Program-made: the position numbers and the translations under genes
Shown here: positions 43,552-55,081 of the stretch, one piece after another
Position numbering within the stretch: position 1 is the first letter of the stretch
Layout of the letters: the number at the start of each line of letters is the position of its first letter
Notes under the pieces: model-generated
Told to the model about the DNA's origin: nothing
Databases searched by the model: none
What the model saw: the letters and a program-made list of their open reading frames with translations, nothing else
Source: Ypsolopha sequella
Lineage: Eukaryota; Arthropoda; Insecta; Lepidoptera; Ypsolophidae
Length of the DNA: 64,000 nt
Assembly (NCBI GenBank): GCA_934047225.1
Contig: OW203998.1
Span: 15,515,280-15,579,279, forward strand
Reading direction: 5' to 3'

Positions 43552-43969
43552 GGCGATATGTAAAAGTTTTAGCGTCCCTGTTACTCCATATGCGAAAAAA
43601 CCCTCAGTGCGAGAGGGACGGATTCGTGGAAAAATAGCAAAAAGTCGGTTTTCTATTAATATAAAATGTACTAAAGTTGCTATCAAAATTTCGTTTAACC
43701 AGGTCCTAGATATTGTTAAAACCCATTTTATAAAATATAATTGTTGTCTATATGTCATTCTAAATTGTCAAACCAGGAGAATTGGTGTCGAAAAAGACCT
43801 CATTTCAATAAATATTTCTATCGAGCCGAATTTCTCTAATCGCGTTTCTGTTTTAACAGATCCCTAGGATAAGAATTCAAAAATATTATACTATTTTATC
43901 AAAATAATACATTATATACTTAAGTAGATATGTAAGTTCTCAAAGTCTTGATTTTTTTTCCGTAGCGCC
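43552..43969 (+). mobile_element. piggyBac-like MITE (TTAA family, copy d)
   Basis: TTAA at 43548-43551 and 43970-43973. Very similar to copy c (24216-24617), including 'gttttctattaatataaaat', 'caggagaattggtgtcg' and 'tcgagccgaatttctc'. The frames here are by-products. Confidence 0.9.
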
Positions 43970-43991
43970 TTAATTCAATGTATGATTGATA

Positions 43992-44152
43992 ATTATGTCG
44001 ATTTGGTATAGCACGATATAATTTATTTGACAGGACTAAACTTAATGCGTTCGGTCTTTTTCTTTCTGTATCGAAAAGACAAAGTCAGGACGCTAAAATA
44101 AGGTTAGTCCTCTCAAATGAGTTAATTTATGTTGCGCCGAATCGACACAATT
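43992..44152. mobile_element. Fold-back MITE family A, copy 3
   Basis: Begins 'ttatgtcgatttgg', includes 'ttgacaggactaaac', 'tatcgaaaagacaaag', and ends 'gcgccgaatcgacac'. It starts about 18 bases after copy d of the TTAA family. Confidence 0.82.
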
Positions 44153-44934
44153 GTATATTATCATATAACTTATTACAAGTCGTCCATGTAACACTAGAAA
44201 AATTCAAGTTAAGAACTCGCCACAAATGTTTGGTCTCAATATTAGGAACAGACACAATAATATAGCCTAAGTCAATTCTACAGAAGCAGTTTGACCTTAC
44301 AAAATTCTCAGTAAGGTCTGGTCAGAGACCTTTCAAAGCCAAACCATAGTTGACCAAACCGGTTTTATAATGATGTCTTCATTACATGGAGTAATTCACA
44401 GAGCCACTTCAAACTTCTCCGTTGGTTTGTATTTTCTTTTTATCATATGAATGATAATATGGTCGTGCGTTATCAAGAACTTTCTCGTCATATTCTACAA
44501 CTTAATTTGAATCTATGGGTTAATTTAGAGTAATTGGTGTCTTTTCTTGAGGCTTTCAAATTGAAGTTTAGTCATTATGAAATAGCTGATTCCTTCTAAC
44601 TTCTAACGAAAACTATTTCAAATATTCAGATATTGTACATAGCAATTCCAAGGAAACGCGAAACGTTTAAAGATTTCAGTATTTGGCAACTACTCAGTGA
44701 AGGAAAAATACGTATGTTTTTCATATTATGTAAGACTTTGATTTTGTACATTTATTTTCATCGTTGACTTGTATCAAAATGTAGAGAAATTATTTGAAAT
44801 GTTAATTTGTTAGTATCACCTGATTATTGATTTAATAATGATTAAGAACCGTCATTATTTTTCATTCGTGTCATAAACTGAATTCTATCAAACTGAAATA
44901 AGTGATCAATTACAAAGATTTTCATCTCACTTAA
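44153..44934. other. Non-coding stretch
   Basis: No gene or recurrent repeat seen. Confidence 0.35.
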
Positions 44935-45147
44935 ATATCTGATCTCATTTGGCAATACGATTATACCGTTACTGCCCATTTCACGAGAGACTCTGCTCAT
45001 TATGAAGGAAGAATGTTAAGAAATTTCATCCGACAAGCTATTGAGGCGGTTCTTCCATCCCAATTGTATAAAGGTGTGCCGATTGAATGGTTTGAAGGTG
45101 GAATAGGGGTACACGAGTATAATGAAATTTTGCCCCCACAAAGAACG
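44935..45147 (+). other. Possible exon or old coding fragment, unassigned
   Basis: The frame is open from 44935 to 45279 (115 codons). Its first ~70 residues look protein-like: ISDLIWQYDYTVTAHFTRDS, then ATG (45013) MLRNFIRQAIEAVLPSQL and GVPIEWFEGGIGVHEYNEI. At 45148 there is ACG|GTGAGC, an acceptable donor, after which composition becomes AT-rich. There is no good acceptor at the left edge. I recognise no domain. It could be a host exon, an old transposon fragment, or chance. Confidence 0.2.
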
Positions 45148-45279
45148 GTGAGCTCGAAACACAATACTTCATGTTTCCTCCTCAACCCGTATCCATGTCA
45201 TGTCATTAAAACGTTTAAAAATATCTGCCGACACATCTTCGTTAAGCAAATTAACACTTGCTTGTGCACAATATTTTAA

Positions 45280-46213
45280 TGGATCTTATATGAAATTCTT
45301 ATGAAGACTCATTGATATTATGTAAATTACATTTGTTTAACTTTAAGTGGTTTATTTCTTTTATTTATTATAATTTATTACATCTTATAATTTTACCTTG
45401 TTAATAATCGAACACTTTGAATGAAAACCTTTATCATACGAATATGCTTTTATTGATTTATGTACAATTCTGAATTATAGTAGATACCCTGAGCATCTAA
45501 CATGATATATAAGAATGTCTAAACCAACAAACATCTGCAACTGGAGATACGTCATCCAGCAGGGATCCATAAATGCCAAGTAATCCATAGAAACAAACGG
45601 TCTGCCCAAAAGAGATACGAAATTCTTGGTCCTCAGAAATTTGCTTTGAATTATTAATTAACACAAAACCAAAATGGCAGCGAATCGTAAGCTCCTTAGC
45701 GAAAGGGAAACTGAATAAATATTGGAGAGCCGATCGTGTTGCTATACTAGAATTTAAAATTCGCAAAATCTTACAAGAGTGACCTTTGTCTTATTGCTTG
45801 TGCTAGGAACACTTTACAACCAATATTTCGGACCATTTATAATATACTAGTAAAAATCGTCTTGATCTTTTCGCCATATAAGTTTTATAAACAACATTTA
45901 CTTTTTGAACGAATGTAACATATACGTAGATCTTGTATGACGTTTCTGATTTAATTAGTTTGTTAAAATAGAATGCTATTAATTCATGGACCAATATACG
46001 ACAAGTCAACAGTGCATGTTATTTTTAAGTGCGTGAGTTGTTTTTGTTTCTCATATTGTTTCCAAAATTATAGAGGAGGGCAACATTGAATTTGGGGAAC
46101 TGATAGTAAATGCTTTACAAGTAAATGCTTACTTTGGAATTTGCTTATTGCCCGGTAATTACAGTTTGTGATGATTCAGAGTTTCATGTTGATCAAACAA
46201 CGAAAAGCCCTAA
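45280..46213. other. Non-coding stretch
   Basis: Minus-strand frames 45497-45766 and 45803-46009 have no motif. No repeat recognised. Confidence 0.35.
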
Positions 46214-46630
46214 GGCGATATGTGAAAAAAAATACGGTTGTTTCTTTTCTGTATAATTCATGAAATACACGGAAAATTTTAATCAGTTTCTGGTATATGC
46301 ATTTTGACTATATAATCTAGGGCTTTGAAATTGGAAAACATGTTTGGATGAATTTTCCTCGATAGAAATAATTGTTGAAATGAGGTTTTCAAACACACTT
46401 TTTCTCCTCGTTTGACGAACAGAAACCATATACAGAACTCAAAAATATTTTATTAGGTGTGTTTAAACAATATCTATAGATTTGCATTTTGAAAATTTGC
46501 TAGCTATTTTAGTTTTTTTATAAAAATTATAAAACTAATATTTTTCGCTTTCGCCCTGAATCCGCCCCTCTCTCACTGAGCGTGTTTTCGCTTGGAGTGA
46601 CAATGGCAAAAATAAAATTCGCATAGCCTC
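46214..46630 (-). mobile_element. piggyBac-like MITE (TTAA family, copy e)
   Basis: Right TTAA at 46631-46634; left CTAA (46210-46213) is a one-base decay of TTAA. Closely matches copy a along its length ('tttcctcgatagaaataat', 'atttgctagctattttag', 'cgcccctctctcactgag'). Confidence 0.87.
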
Positions 46631-46634
46631 TTAA

Positions 46635-47274
46635 TACTGCATGTTTTGAAAACAAAGGTTTAGTTTACTCACAGGATATAATCGACTATGTTTGGGTCGA
46701 AATTTAATATTTATATTTGATCAACAGTGGCACATAAGACAGAGGTCTTACAGGAAACGTAAATAGTTAATTAATTAATTAATAACCAAAGAGGTTATTT
46801 GCTAGATTGCGCAAGGACAAACTAGGGTTTGTATGCTATAAGTTATTAATATTCCTCGGTTGCGTAAACCGCAAGTCTAATTAGTTTCTCTCATATAAAA
46901 TCAATCAAACTAGAGCTAAAATAATTGGTTTGTAACCACAGAGAAATACGCCTTTGAACCCTTGCACAGTATAGATTAGCCGAGTAGCCGAGTATTTTTA
47001 CTAAACAAAAATCATGTTGTAGAACAATGGTTTTAATGGATTATTTATACCGTAGTTGATGCTTGCGAATGTTGGCACTCGGTGGAACTTATGATTCATT
47101 CTGATTAAAATAATTCACATGTACTTGTCCCCGTTTTTTAAATATTTAACTATTATATGTTTTAATATAAATAATAACTATTGTATATTGTATTTTACAT
47201 AAATATAAACAGATAAATAGGGAATAAAAATAAAAAGCCCTTAAACGGTACTTTATAAAAAATATTCTATTAAC
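46635..47274. other. Non-coding stretch
   Basis: Contains the short repeat also seen near 28183 ('tgttggcactcggtgg' near 47074). Otherwise nothing recognised. Confidence 0.4.
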
Positions 47275-48312
47275 ATGTAAATATCACAATATACCTTCGC
47301 TTCATGGACGAAGACAGCAATATGATGCTCTTTTCCTGTACAAAATTGTCAATAGTATGATCGACTCCCCCTCACTCCTCGAAAAAATCCCTTTTAGAGT
47401 CCCATACCTAATGACCCGTTCAAAAAATCTTTTTTCAATTCCATTCTCTAGAACAAATTATTCTAAAAACAGTTTCATCAGCAGAGTGTGCAGTTTGTAC
47501 AATGACTCCTTAAGTGATCTGGACCCTTTTTCAATGTCTTTAAATGTGTTCAAAAGGAAAACCACTGAAATATTCCCGTAATTAATCTTTAACTGCTTTT
47601 CTCTTTCGTTACTTGTATTTGTTATAACCAAATCATAATTAAATAAATAGTCATACCTAATTCTGTTAAAAGTTCGTTCTTAATATAATAACTTTCTATT
47701 GTGCGTCTCATTTGGTGCGTCAGTATTTATATAAATTTAAATAACATGTACCTCTTTTTGTAGCACCATTGTGCCCCTAATATCTCGTGTTTAACAATAA
47801 GGTAATTTTTTTAAATTTTGTTCTTGAAATTGTTTTGTTCTCTTAAGTTAATAATACTTCATCAGTAAGTGCTTTCACTGTTAATGTCTCGTAATTTTAT
47901 TTTATATATAGCACACTATGTAATAGTTTTCGAGAACCTATTTTTTGTCTATAATAATCTGTTTAATGTTTAGGTTTCTTCCGTCATAGTTAACCCAACT
48001 AAAAACTCGAGTTACAGACTCACGATTGTGCCTTTACTATTTCATGTTTAATATCAAGTTACATAATAACGTACTTCTTGAAAATGTTCTGTTCTTTTAA
48101 GTTCATAAGTTTAAGTTCATAAATCTATTAAACTAATAAGTCTGTTAATCTTTAACTGTTAACGTTTCGGTATTTTTATAAAGATATACTGTGTGATAAT
48201 TTTGGAAAAACTATCTGTCTATAATAAGTCTACTTATCATTTCACTGTTTGTATTTTCTTGTAAGACTGTTTGTTTTTCAAAATAAAATAAAATAAAATA
48301 AAATAAAATAAA
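47275..48312 (+). mobile_element. LINE 3' fragment with a duplicated 3' untranslated region and (AAAAT)n tail
   Basis: A 5'-truncated LINE: the last ~95 codons, a ~700-base untranslated region and a tail of six or seven AAAAT units (about 48280-48312). The untranslated region contains two diverged copies of a ~250-base unit offset by 257 bases ('gtgcccctaatatctcgtg' at 47771; 'gtgcctttactatttcatg' at 48028). Confidence 0.8.
47294..47581 (+). pseudogene. C-terminal remnant of a LINE reverse transcriptase (CR1/Jockey group)
   Basis: The frame reads PSLHGRRQQYDALFLYKIVN, then SMIDSPSLLEKI, VPYLMTRSKNLFSIPFSRTN, SRVCSLYNDS and LNVFKRKTTEIFP before a stop. RR..D..FLYKI..., ..P...R....F....RTN.. 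and ...FK are conserved in the segment after the polymerase thumb of CR1/Jockey-type proteins. The polymerase core is absent. The frame is intact over 96 codons. Confidence 0.8.
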
Positions 48313-51300
48313 ACATATTGAAATAATAACTTTGTGATTGATAGTTCAAACAATTAAATAAGTATACAAATAAAATCGAATTGTTCTCAACAGTTATTTT
48401 ATTGAAAATTCGTTTCGTCGTTATACAACTTGGAGGATAAATTATTTTTTTACAATATCACTAATGTCTATGAGAGAAATTGAAGTTTATGTGTCATAAA
48501 TTAAACTAAATAAAATAAAAACACAACAAGAACCAGATAAACCCCCGATTCTATCCGCAAAGGAAAAGAAAATCCCTGTATAAATATCAATAGTTTCCAT
48601 GTAAGTGGTGTCCGAGGCAGCCCACCGTTTACGATACCCACTACATTCAAGGCACGTACAAAATGCACGTAACCGTCTGTTTTTATATAATACATATTAT
48701 TGATACAAATAGAGATAACAATTGTTTAGGACGAGCAAAACCCAAACGTGGCGATGAAAGTTTTTTCCTTTCTTGTTTATGACCCTTTGATCCAGTGTAG
48801 ATACTTTTCGGGAACATAAGAGGCTATAAATGTATTTGTCATTTATACCTCTTGTGATTTAGTTTCAGATTAAGAGTTTCTTTGTGTCAGTTCATATTTT
48901 TAAAACAGGCGTATGTTAAATTTGTTAAGAAGATACTTTCTGTTTTAGGAATTTTATAACGTTGAGCACTTTCTTATTATAAGGTTCCTTTGATACATAA
49001 TATGATTACGCTTATTTCTTAATAATATAATCCATTTAAATCGGCTGATGAAAAACAGAATTGGGATTATTTATTATTCTTTAACCGACCACTTATATGT
49101 TTAGTATTGATTATAAAAAATTAAAAAACGCTTATTTATGAATTTTATATGATACTAGATGTGCCCGCGTTGAAAATATAATAATTATTATTTAAAAAAA
49201 AACTTGAGACACTTGAATCATAGAGATTATGTTTGTGAGTGACGTTGGATTGGATGTATTAATTAATTATTATAAAACTAATTCTCTAGAAAAATTATTT
49301 GATATTCAATTTGCGTTTAAAGTTGCGTTGTATGATGTTACGTTTTTGCAAACCCAAAACAGTATGAACGGCCGTCTGACGTTTCAGAAACGCGGAACAT
49401 TTTGATTTCATTATTTCATTCTTTAATTATTAAGCGATCACGTATCCAAACCCATATCGTTTATACCGTTCATCATTGTCCAAGGAATCGAATCGCATCT
49501 TTTTTTTTTGCGTTTTTGGCGTTAGTGTGAATGATATGCGCACACAAAGGTGTGTAGAGCGCCATCTCACTCTTTCCTGTGAATTTTGCCCCTTTCTAGG
49601 TTTTCGATTTTATACAATAGATTTTACTCATACAAGAGCACACACATACTTGGATTTAAGAAGGTTGCTGTTAACTATATTTAAGAGCAATTTTCAAATA
49701 TCTTATAAAACTGTTTTGGCATCCAAAAGCAATACACCTGTTAACAAGATGGAAAAAACGTTCCAAAAGAACAAACAGGGTATCTAAATGACGATTTATT
49801 TTTCACGGTAAATATTGTAAGAATAAAACGACGTTATTTCACGACCTTTGTGAAACGTTACGTTGCTTTATTATATTTGTTTAGGACGCAGAAAGAAAAA
49901 AAAGATTAAAGGAGAGGTAATTCTCATTTCACTACCGAATAAACAAAGCGAATTTTTATATGAAATTACTGAGGGTATCGTACTATTTTTTCCCATTTTC
50001 TGAAACATGTTTTGCGTTTCATAGTTTTATTTAAAAACATGAGATTGTTCCCTTTTTTTCATTAGTGGTATCAAGTATATAATACTCATACTTCAATATG
50101 ATTAACTCTTACACCTTTTAATTTGGCTTAAGTTCATTATAAAGTTTTTTCTTAGAGAGAAGATCTGGTTTGATTTGCTACTGGAACAACTTTAATTAGT
50201 TAAGTAGTGTTTTATGCAATAGTCCTGCTTTATAGTATTGATATATAAGTATCTGACATATTGCAATCATAAGTAGTTTTTGTAAAGTTTTCATTGACTT
50301 TCGTCCTTGAAACCTTCCCAAAAATGGAAAACATTCCCTCGGTTTTTATATGTATATAAGAACAACGCTCTTGTTGGTGGAGTAACCGCCATTTTTCTCG
50401 TTCTTCTGCTAATGATTTGACTTCTTCATATGACATAACAAAATTTTCTCCTTCACTTGAGTAAAGTAGGTGCGTCTAGATTTTCTGGTTTACCATTTTC
50501 TAGATTTTCTTGTCATATCGATTCAAGTGTCCTATCAGCTTTTCTCTTCGGTTTTCAATGGTTTTTAACAAACATCTTTCTTTCTCGGCACTTCCTCATT
50601 AGTCTTCATCATAGTCTAGCTAACTCTCTCCATCATGTTTTTTTATAACCACGTAACATTTAGATTTTAATAATCATTATCATATGTATGTGATCTTTTT
50701 ATATTACTAAACGTATTTTCTGAATCTCAAGTTGATATCTACAATCAAGGGGACTTCATGTTTATCATATCAAGAGTCTATTTCCAAGTTTACGAGTAGT
50801 AAGGGGAGAAGGCCATTAAGGTAGGTTTGCCTTACATTGCGTCGGCGTATCTATTTATAACGAGGTTGTTCAACTCGCAGTGTGGGACAAATGTGCATTA
50901 AGCCGAATTCGTTTAGATTTTTAGGTAGGTACGTACTTCTTGTATTATTTAGTATTTTAGAGTTAGAGTCTGATATTTGAGTCGTAACGCAATTTTTTCC
51001 TTAACCGTGTTTAGACCGTGTTGTGTTCCGATTCGCTGGTCAAACTCTATCGTTGTTTTATTGTAACAGTTAATGACATGTCGTTTAACTGTTTTTTAGA
51101 AGATTTGTTTTAAGTTATTTATGTTTGTTCTATTTTCAAATAAATTTATGTTTACTTCATTACCTTGGTCTAACGCGTTGGGCATCAATTTTATGTATAC
51201 ATGTTGTATTATTGCTTCTGTATTATATGTTAATTAACATTTTTTTTCAATTAAATTGAAGTTTATTAATTTTTTTAGCATTTAATCCTGTTTAGTGCGT

Positions 51301-51689
51301 TTGGTATTTAGCACAGAATCAGAATCAAAATATTATAAAAATCAGTATAGTGTAACAAATAACATTATAAAAGAATTTATAACATCATAAAAATACGTAT
51401 TGTAACATTATAATATCACAGTATGAACTTGAAAAATGAAAATGTCTTTAAAACTAATATCACATCAAACATAAAATTTTGGAAACAAAAATGAGATTAA
51501 AAAAAGGTAATTCTTGGAGAGCAAAAGGGAATTCTAGGTTTAAGCAATAAATGAAATAAAGGCTTAAATGTGTAGAAAATAGTAATACCAGCTATCTTAA
51601 AATATTAATTTAATATAAAATTATACTATTATTAATTCCGCAATAATACTTATGTCCGTGAATTAAAATTTCGTATTACTAATTTATGA
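48313..51689. other. Long non-coding stretch, no gene recognised
   Basis: About 3.4 kb, AT-rich. Frames at 48501-48695 (minus), 49476-49787, 50230-50436 (minus) and 50457-50648 are short and without motifs. Near 49500-49640 'gagcgccatct' and an ACACAC-containing segment look like old repeat DNA. No element borders could be set. Confidence 0.4.
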
Positions 51690-52090
51690 AAAATTCGTTT
51701 TAGTCATAGAACGGTTTCCGTAGAAGGTACGTTTTAAATTTGTTTTGAAAAGTTGCTACTTTCTTTTATAGTTTTGTTTAGTTTGTTATTAACTTTCATT
51801 CCCGTATATACTATGTAGATTTCTTTTAAATCTCACCGAGGATTTTATTATCGCTACGATTTTCAAATATGTAACTTTATACTAAAATATACTTATATAA
51901 TGAACCAACTATCAAAATCCCGTGCGTGATGAACAAAGGTTTGCAATGATCACGGTATTTAGCACCTTCAATAATCCGAGCTGCTTTCTTTTGCCAGATT
52001 AATACAGATTTAATGTCAACACAATTCCCCCATACCTTCAAACCGTATCTTAATATAATTTCAAAATAGGTAAAATAAACCATCTTTAAC
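51690..52090 (-). pseudogene. LINE reverse transcriptase C-terminal relic (CR1/Jockey group)
   Basis: Minus-strand frame 52083-51877 reads FEIILRYGLKVWGNCVDIKS, IWQKKAARII, CKPLFITHGIL and SLYKYI. This matches in pattern the segment of the outer LINE at 5927 (VLRYGLLVWGNC, AQKKCVRAICG). Further down (about 51820-51690) come VNNKLNKTIKES and a frame-broken FSKQI..., the usual IYNKLP...FK..L end. Several stops and slips show an old, dead copy. Confidence 0.75.
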
Positions 52091-52550
52091 GTCTCTTGAT
52101 TAGAGATTTTTATAGGTTTTTTTATGATTTTTAAAGGTTGCTAGCCTTTTTTTAACAATTGTTATATGAGAATTTTAGTTGAGCAGTGGATCTGAATGTA
52201 TTTATGTAAAAGTTTTGTTACCAGAGTTTTAGCGATGGGTCAGTTAAAATCAAAATCAGGACTGTTTCTTTGCCGTTTAAAAGTAATATTACTATTCATT
52301 TTTAGTGTGTTAGCATTAAACCAATAATTCAAGTTGACCAAACAACTATATAAATATTTTAATTCAAATAATTTGTTTCAGTTCATTAAGATTTCATCTA
52401 CAGAGCAGCACTTCCTTTCAAATTTTACATAAATTTGGTAAAAAGTGCTGCAAATTATTTATAGTTAGTTGTTTCATGCGTTAAGAATTTGAGAAACAAT
52501 GATACAAAATATGTCGGAGTTGCTTCCTTGGTGCATACTCTCACACAAAA
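52091..52550. other. Non-coding stretch
   Basis: No gene seen. Confidence 0.3.
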
Positions 52551-53300
52551 TAGGCCTATTCAAAATGGTCCGACGACCAACCTCCTCCGTAGTCCGTTGA
52601 ACCAAACACGTTGCTGTTTCACAAAAAAATCAAACAACACAGAGCCTTAAAACAACACGTAGTTTTATATTAAGTATCCAGTGTCACGTGGAAAAATACA
52701 CAACACTTTTCATGAAATGTTTATTTGAATTAAGTTTTTGTACTGTTTGTCGAAGTACGACATAGTTTAGCACGGGAGCAGAGCACTCGTCCGACTCGCT
52801 AGCCGGCCGGCGCAGAACTAGCTCTGGTAGGGCTCATTCCATACAAAACTTTTTAAGTCACGGAGACGGCAAAGCTATGTCGCGCCTCTACAGCACACGC
52901 ATACAACCACACACGACACCCTCTGCACGAACACAAGCACAACCTTTCCAAGTTCACTAAATAAACTGACACCAACACACGCAAACCAACACCGTCTACC
53001 CCTTGTTCATGAGACGGTAGAGTGAGAACACTATATCAACAATCTATCCTCACACCTTGGCGAAAGCGAGAGGCAAACAATACAACAGATGTATATCATT
53101 TCAGGCAGGTAAGTGTTGAAAATGTTGGTGTGTGAGAGCGAGACGAAGAGTACATTTAGCTTATGGCAAGCCGGCTAAGAGGGAAAGGGAGAGCAATGAT
53201 TCAAGTCACCCACTGTGCATTCCTTCCTGATACCGGTGCGCCGTACCTTTCGATCGCTCGAGTGGCAGATGAACCTTTTTAGGGTTGTCACCTGATCGTA
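52551..53300 (+). other. GC-richer island with a consensus splice donor; possible promoter/first-exon region
   Basis: GC content and CG frequency rise clearly from about 52780 ('gctagccggccggcgcag') through about 53250, against AT-rich flanks. At 53106-53112 there is CAG|GTAAGT, a perfect donor, with exon end at 53108. No long frame precedes it, so if real it would be a 5' untranslated exon. A transposon origin (for example an LTR) is equally possible because the start 'cgacgaccaacctcctcc' looks repeat-like. Low certainty. Confidence 0.25.
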
Positions 53301-54005
53301 ATGAGTATAAGACAATATTCGTAATTAGAAAAGAACAAAGGGATGTCATCTTGAGTTCAAAATGTCAAAGCAAATATATTTTCCTAACCTAACGCTGGAA
53401 AAACAACGTATTATCGTCTGTACCGTTAAGAAAAGTACTCAAATGATGATCAAGGTCCCCTGTAATCTAGGAAGATTTATAGCATCATCCAAAATGAACA
53501 CAGTATTAAAACTGGACACCACTTAATCATTCATAGCAGATACACAGACATCCCTAAGTCAAGGCGGTACAAAGTAGCAGGTAGAGGAGTGCAAAGACTG
53601 GTGCCGGAAATTTTTGGACGCATGTTTTTTGCACGCTTTGCCTGTTAGGCTTGTTGAGAAGGTAAGACAAATGTTGCGGGACACTATGTTTTGAGACTTT
53701 CCATGTTGTAGGACTGGCAGTTTTTTGTTGTATTGTCATCTCTTATTTAGAGTTGGTGTTCATTCTGAACAGCACATCACTTGTACTATCCCACAAGTTT
53801 AAAATTTTTGGGATAATACAAGTGATTTTCTGTAAATAATGTAACACCAAGTGCCAACAATCATCAGTATAAACTATTGGTGTTATTCCTCAACACTCCA
53901 AGAATAATATTGAATCGAAATCGATTTACCAAATTTAAGATGGTATTACTCAGGTGTCTTTCAACCAATTACTATTCAGATTTTACTAGGAAAATTTAAT
54001 AATAC
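53301..54005. other. Non-coding stretch
   Basis: No gene supported; the minus-strand frame 53554-53739 has no motif. Confidence 0.3.
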
Positions 54006-54015
54006 TAATATCGCA

Positions 54016-55071
54016 TATAATACTAATATAGTACGAAATCCCCAGTGCAAGTTAATGGAAACTTGTTGGAATATGTTGAAGAATATATATACCTAGGTCA
54101 ACTAATGTCATTCGACAAAAGACTAGACAAAGAGATAGAAAGAAGAATAAATATTGGATGGAAAAAGTATTGGGCTTTAAAACACATATTCAAGTCAGAC
54201 CTTCACATAGTTATCAAAAGTAAAGTGTTCAACATGTGCATATTACCTACTATGACTTATGGCGCACAAACTTGGGCAACAACTGAAAAACAGAGAACGA
54301 AGCTATTAGTAAACCAGAGGGCAATGGAACGTAGTATGCTGAATCTAAAAAGGCAAGACCGAATACGCAATGAGACAATTAGGAAACGTACAAAAATGAA
54401 GTGGCAATGGGCGGGCCACATAATGAGGACACAAGACAACAGATGGACGCGTCTTACAACAGAGTGGATACCCAGAGACGGTTGGCGGAGAGTTGGGAGG
54501 CCACTAACGCGATGGATTGACGAACTAAAAAGCTTTAACTCACTATGGTGGAGGTACGCCCCAGACAGAGCTGCGTGGAACAAGATGTCGAACGATTTCA
54601 TTGCTCATACTAATACTATAAATTTGCAAAAGAGAGCTCTACAAAGCATAACACCAGTCACCCAGTCAAGTCTGGTCAGCTAGGGTGACTCAGACCAAGC
54701 CTCACTGAAGAAATGAGAGGCCTACCATGTCCTGTAAAGGACTTACAATGAATTTGACATTTTGATCAATATTTTATATCACTGATTTGTAGCTTGTGAC
54801 GTAAACATTGTACTGTTAAAAACAACTAGGCCATATAGCAGATGACATATGTATTTCTTAATATAATTAATTATCTGACTTGTTTTGAATTTTATACTTA
54901 ATTTATATTTAACTAACATAATGAATTTTGCATGAATTTTTGAATGTACAACAATGTTATTTTCGTTTGAAAATGTTAATTTACTGGAGCTATTTATTAA
55001 GAATTTGTTATTATTTCAATGTCAGTGCATGTAATTTTATTATTTTTGTGGTAAATAAAGGCTTTTATTAT
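54016..55071 (+). mobile_element. 5'-truncated RTE-clade LINE with 10-bp target duplication
   Basis: 'taatatcgca' is found at 54006-54015 and 55072-55081, bounding 1056 bases. The insert holds the C-terminal part of an RTE protein, a ~390-base AT-rich 3' region, and ends 'aataaaggcttttattatt', the style of RTE tails. The agreement of both boundaries with the coding and tail limits makes the duplication credible. Confidence 0.88.
54045..54683 (+). CDS. RTE-type reverse transcriptase C-terminal fragment
   Basis: A 212-residue frame beginning just after the polymerase core. Visible RTE-clade signatures: YVEEYIYLGQ (10-19), ILPTMTYGAQTW (66-77), QRAMERSML (91-99), RIRNETIRKRTK (106-117), KWQWAGHIMR (119-128), GRPLTRWIDE (151-160). 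Compared with the family, about ten residues that normally stand between the RTK and KWQWAGH motifs are missing, an in-frame deletion. The first codon used (GTG) is only the frame opening. The FADD catalytic site is not included, so the fragment is inactive. Its uninterrupted frame suggests a fairly recent insertion. Confidence 0.88.
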   Translation: MQVNGNLLEYVEEYIYLGQLMSFDKRLDKEIERRINIGWKKYWALKHIFKSDLHIVIKSKVFNMCILPTMTYGAQTWATTEKQRTKLLVNQRAMERSMLNLKRQDRIRNETIRKRTKMKWQWAGHIMRTQDNRWTRLTTEWIPRDGWRRVGRPLTRWIDELKSFNSLWWRYAPDRAAWNKMSNDFIAHTNTINLQKRALQSITPVTQSSLVS

Positions 55072-55081
55072 TAATATCGCA

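Noticed and set aside
49476..49787. A 103-residue plus-strand frame.
   Set aside because: Low-complexity T-rich start and no motif; probably chance in old repeat DNA.
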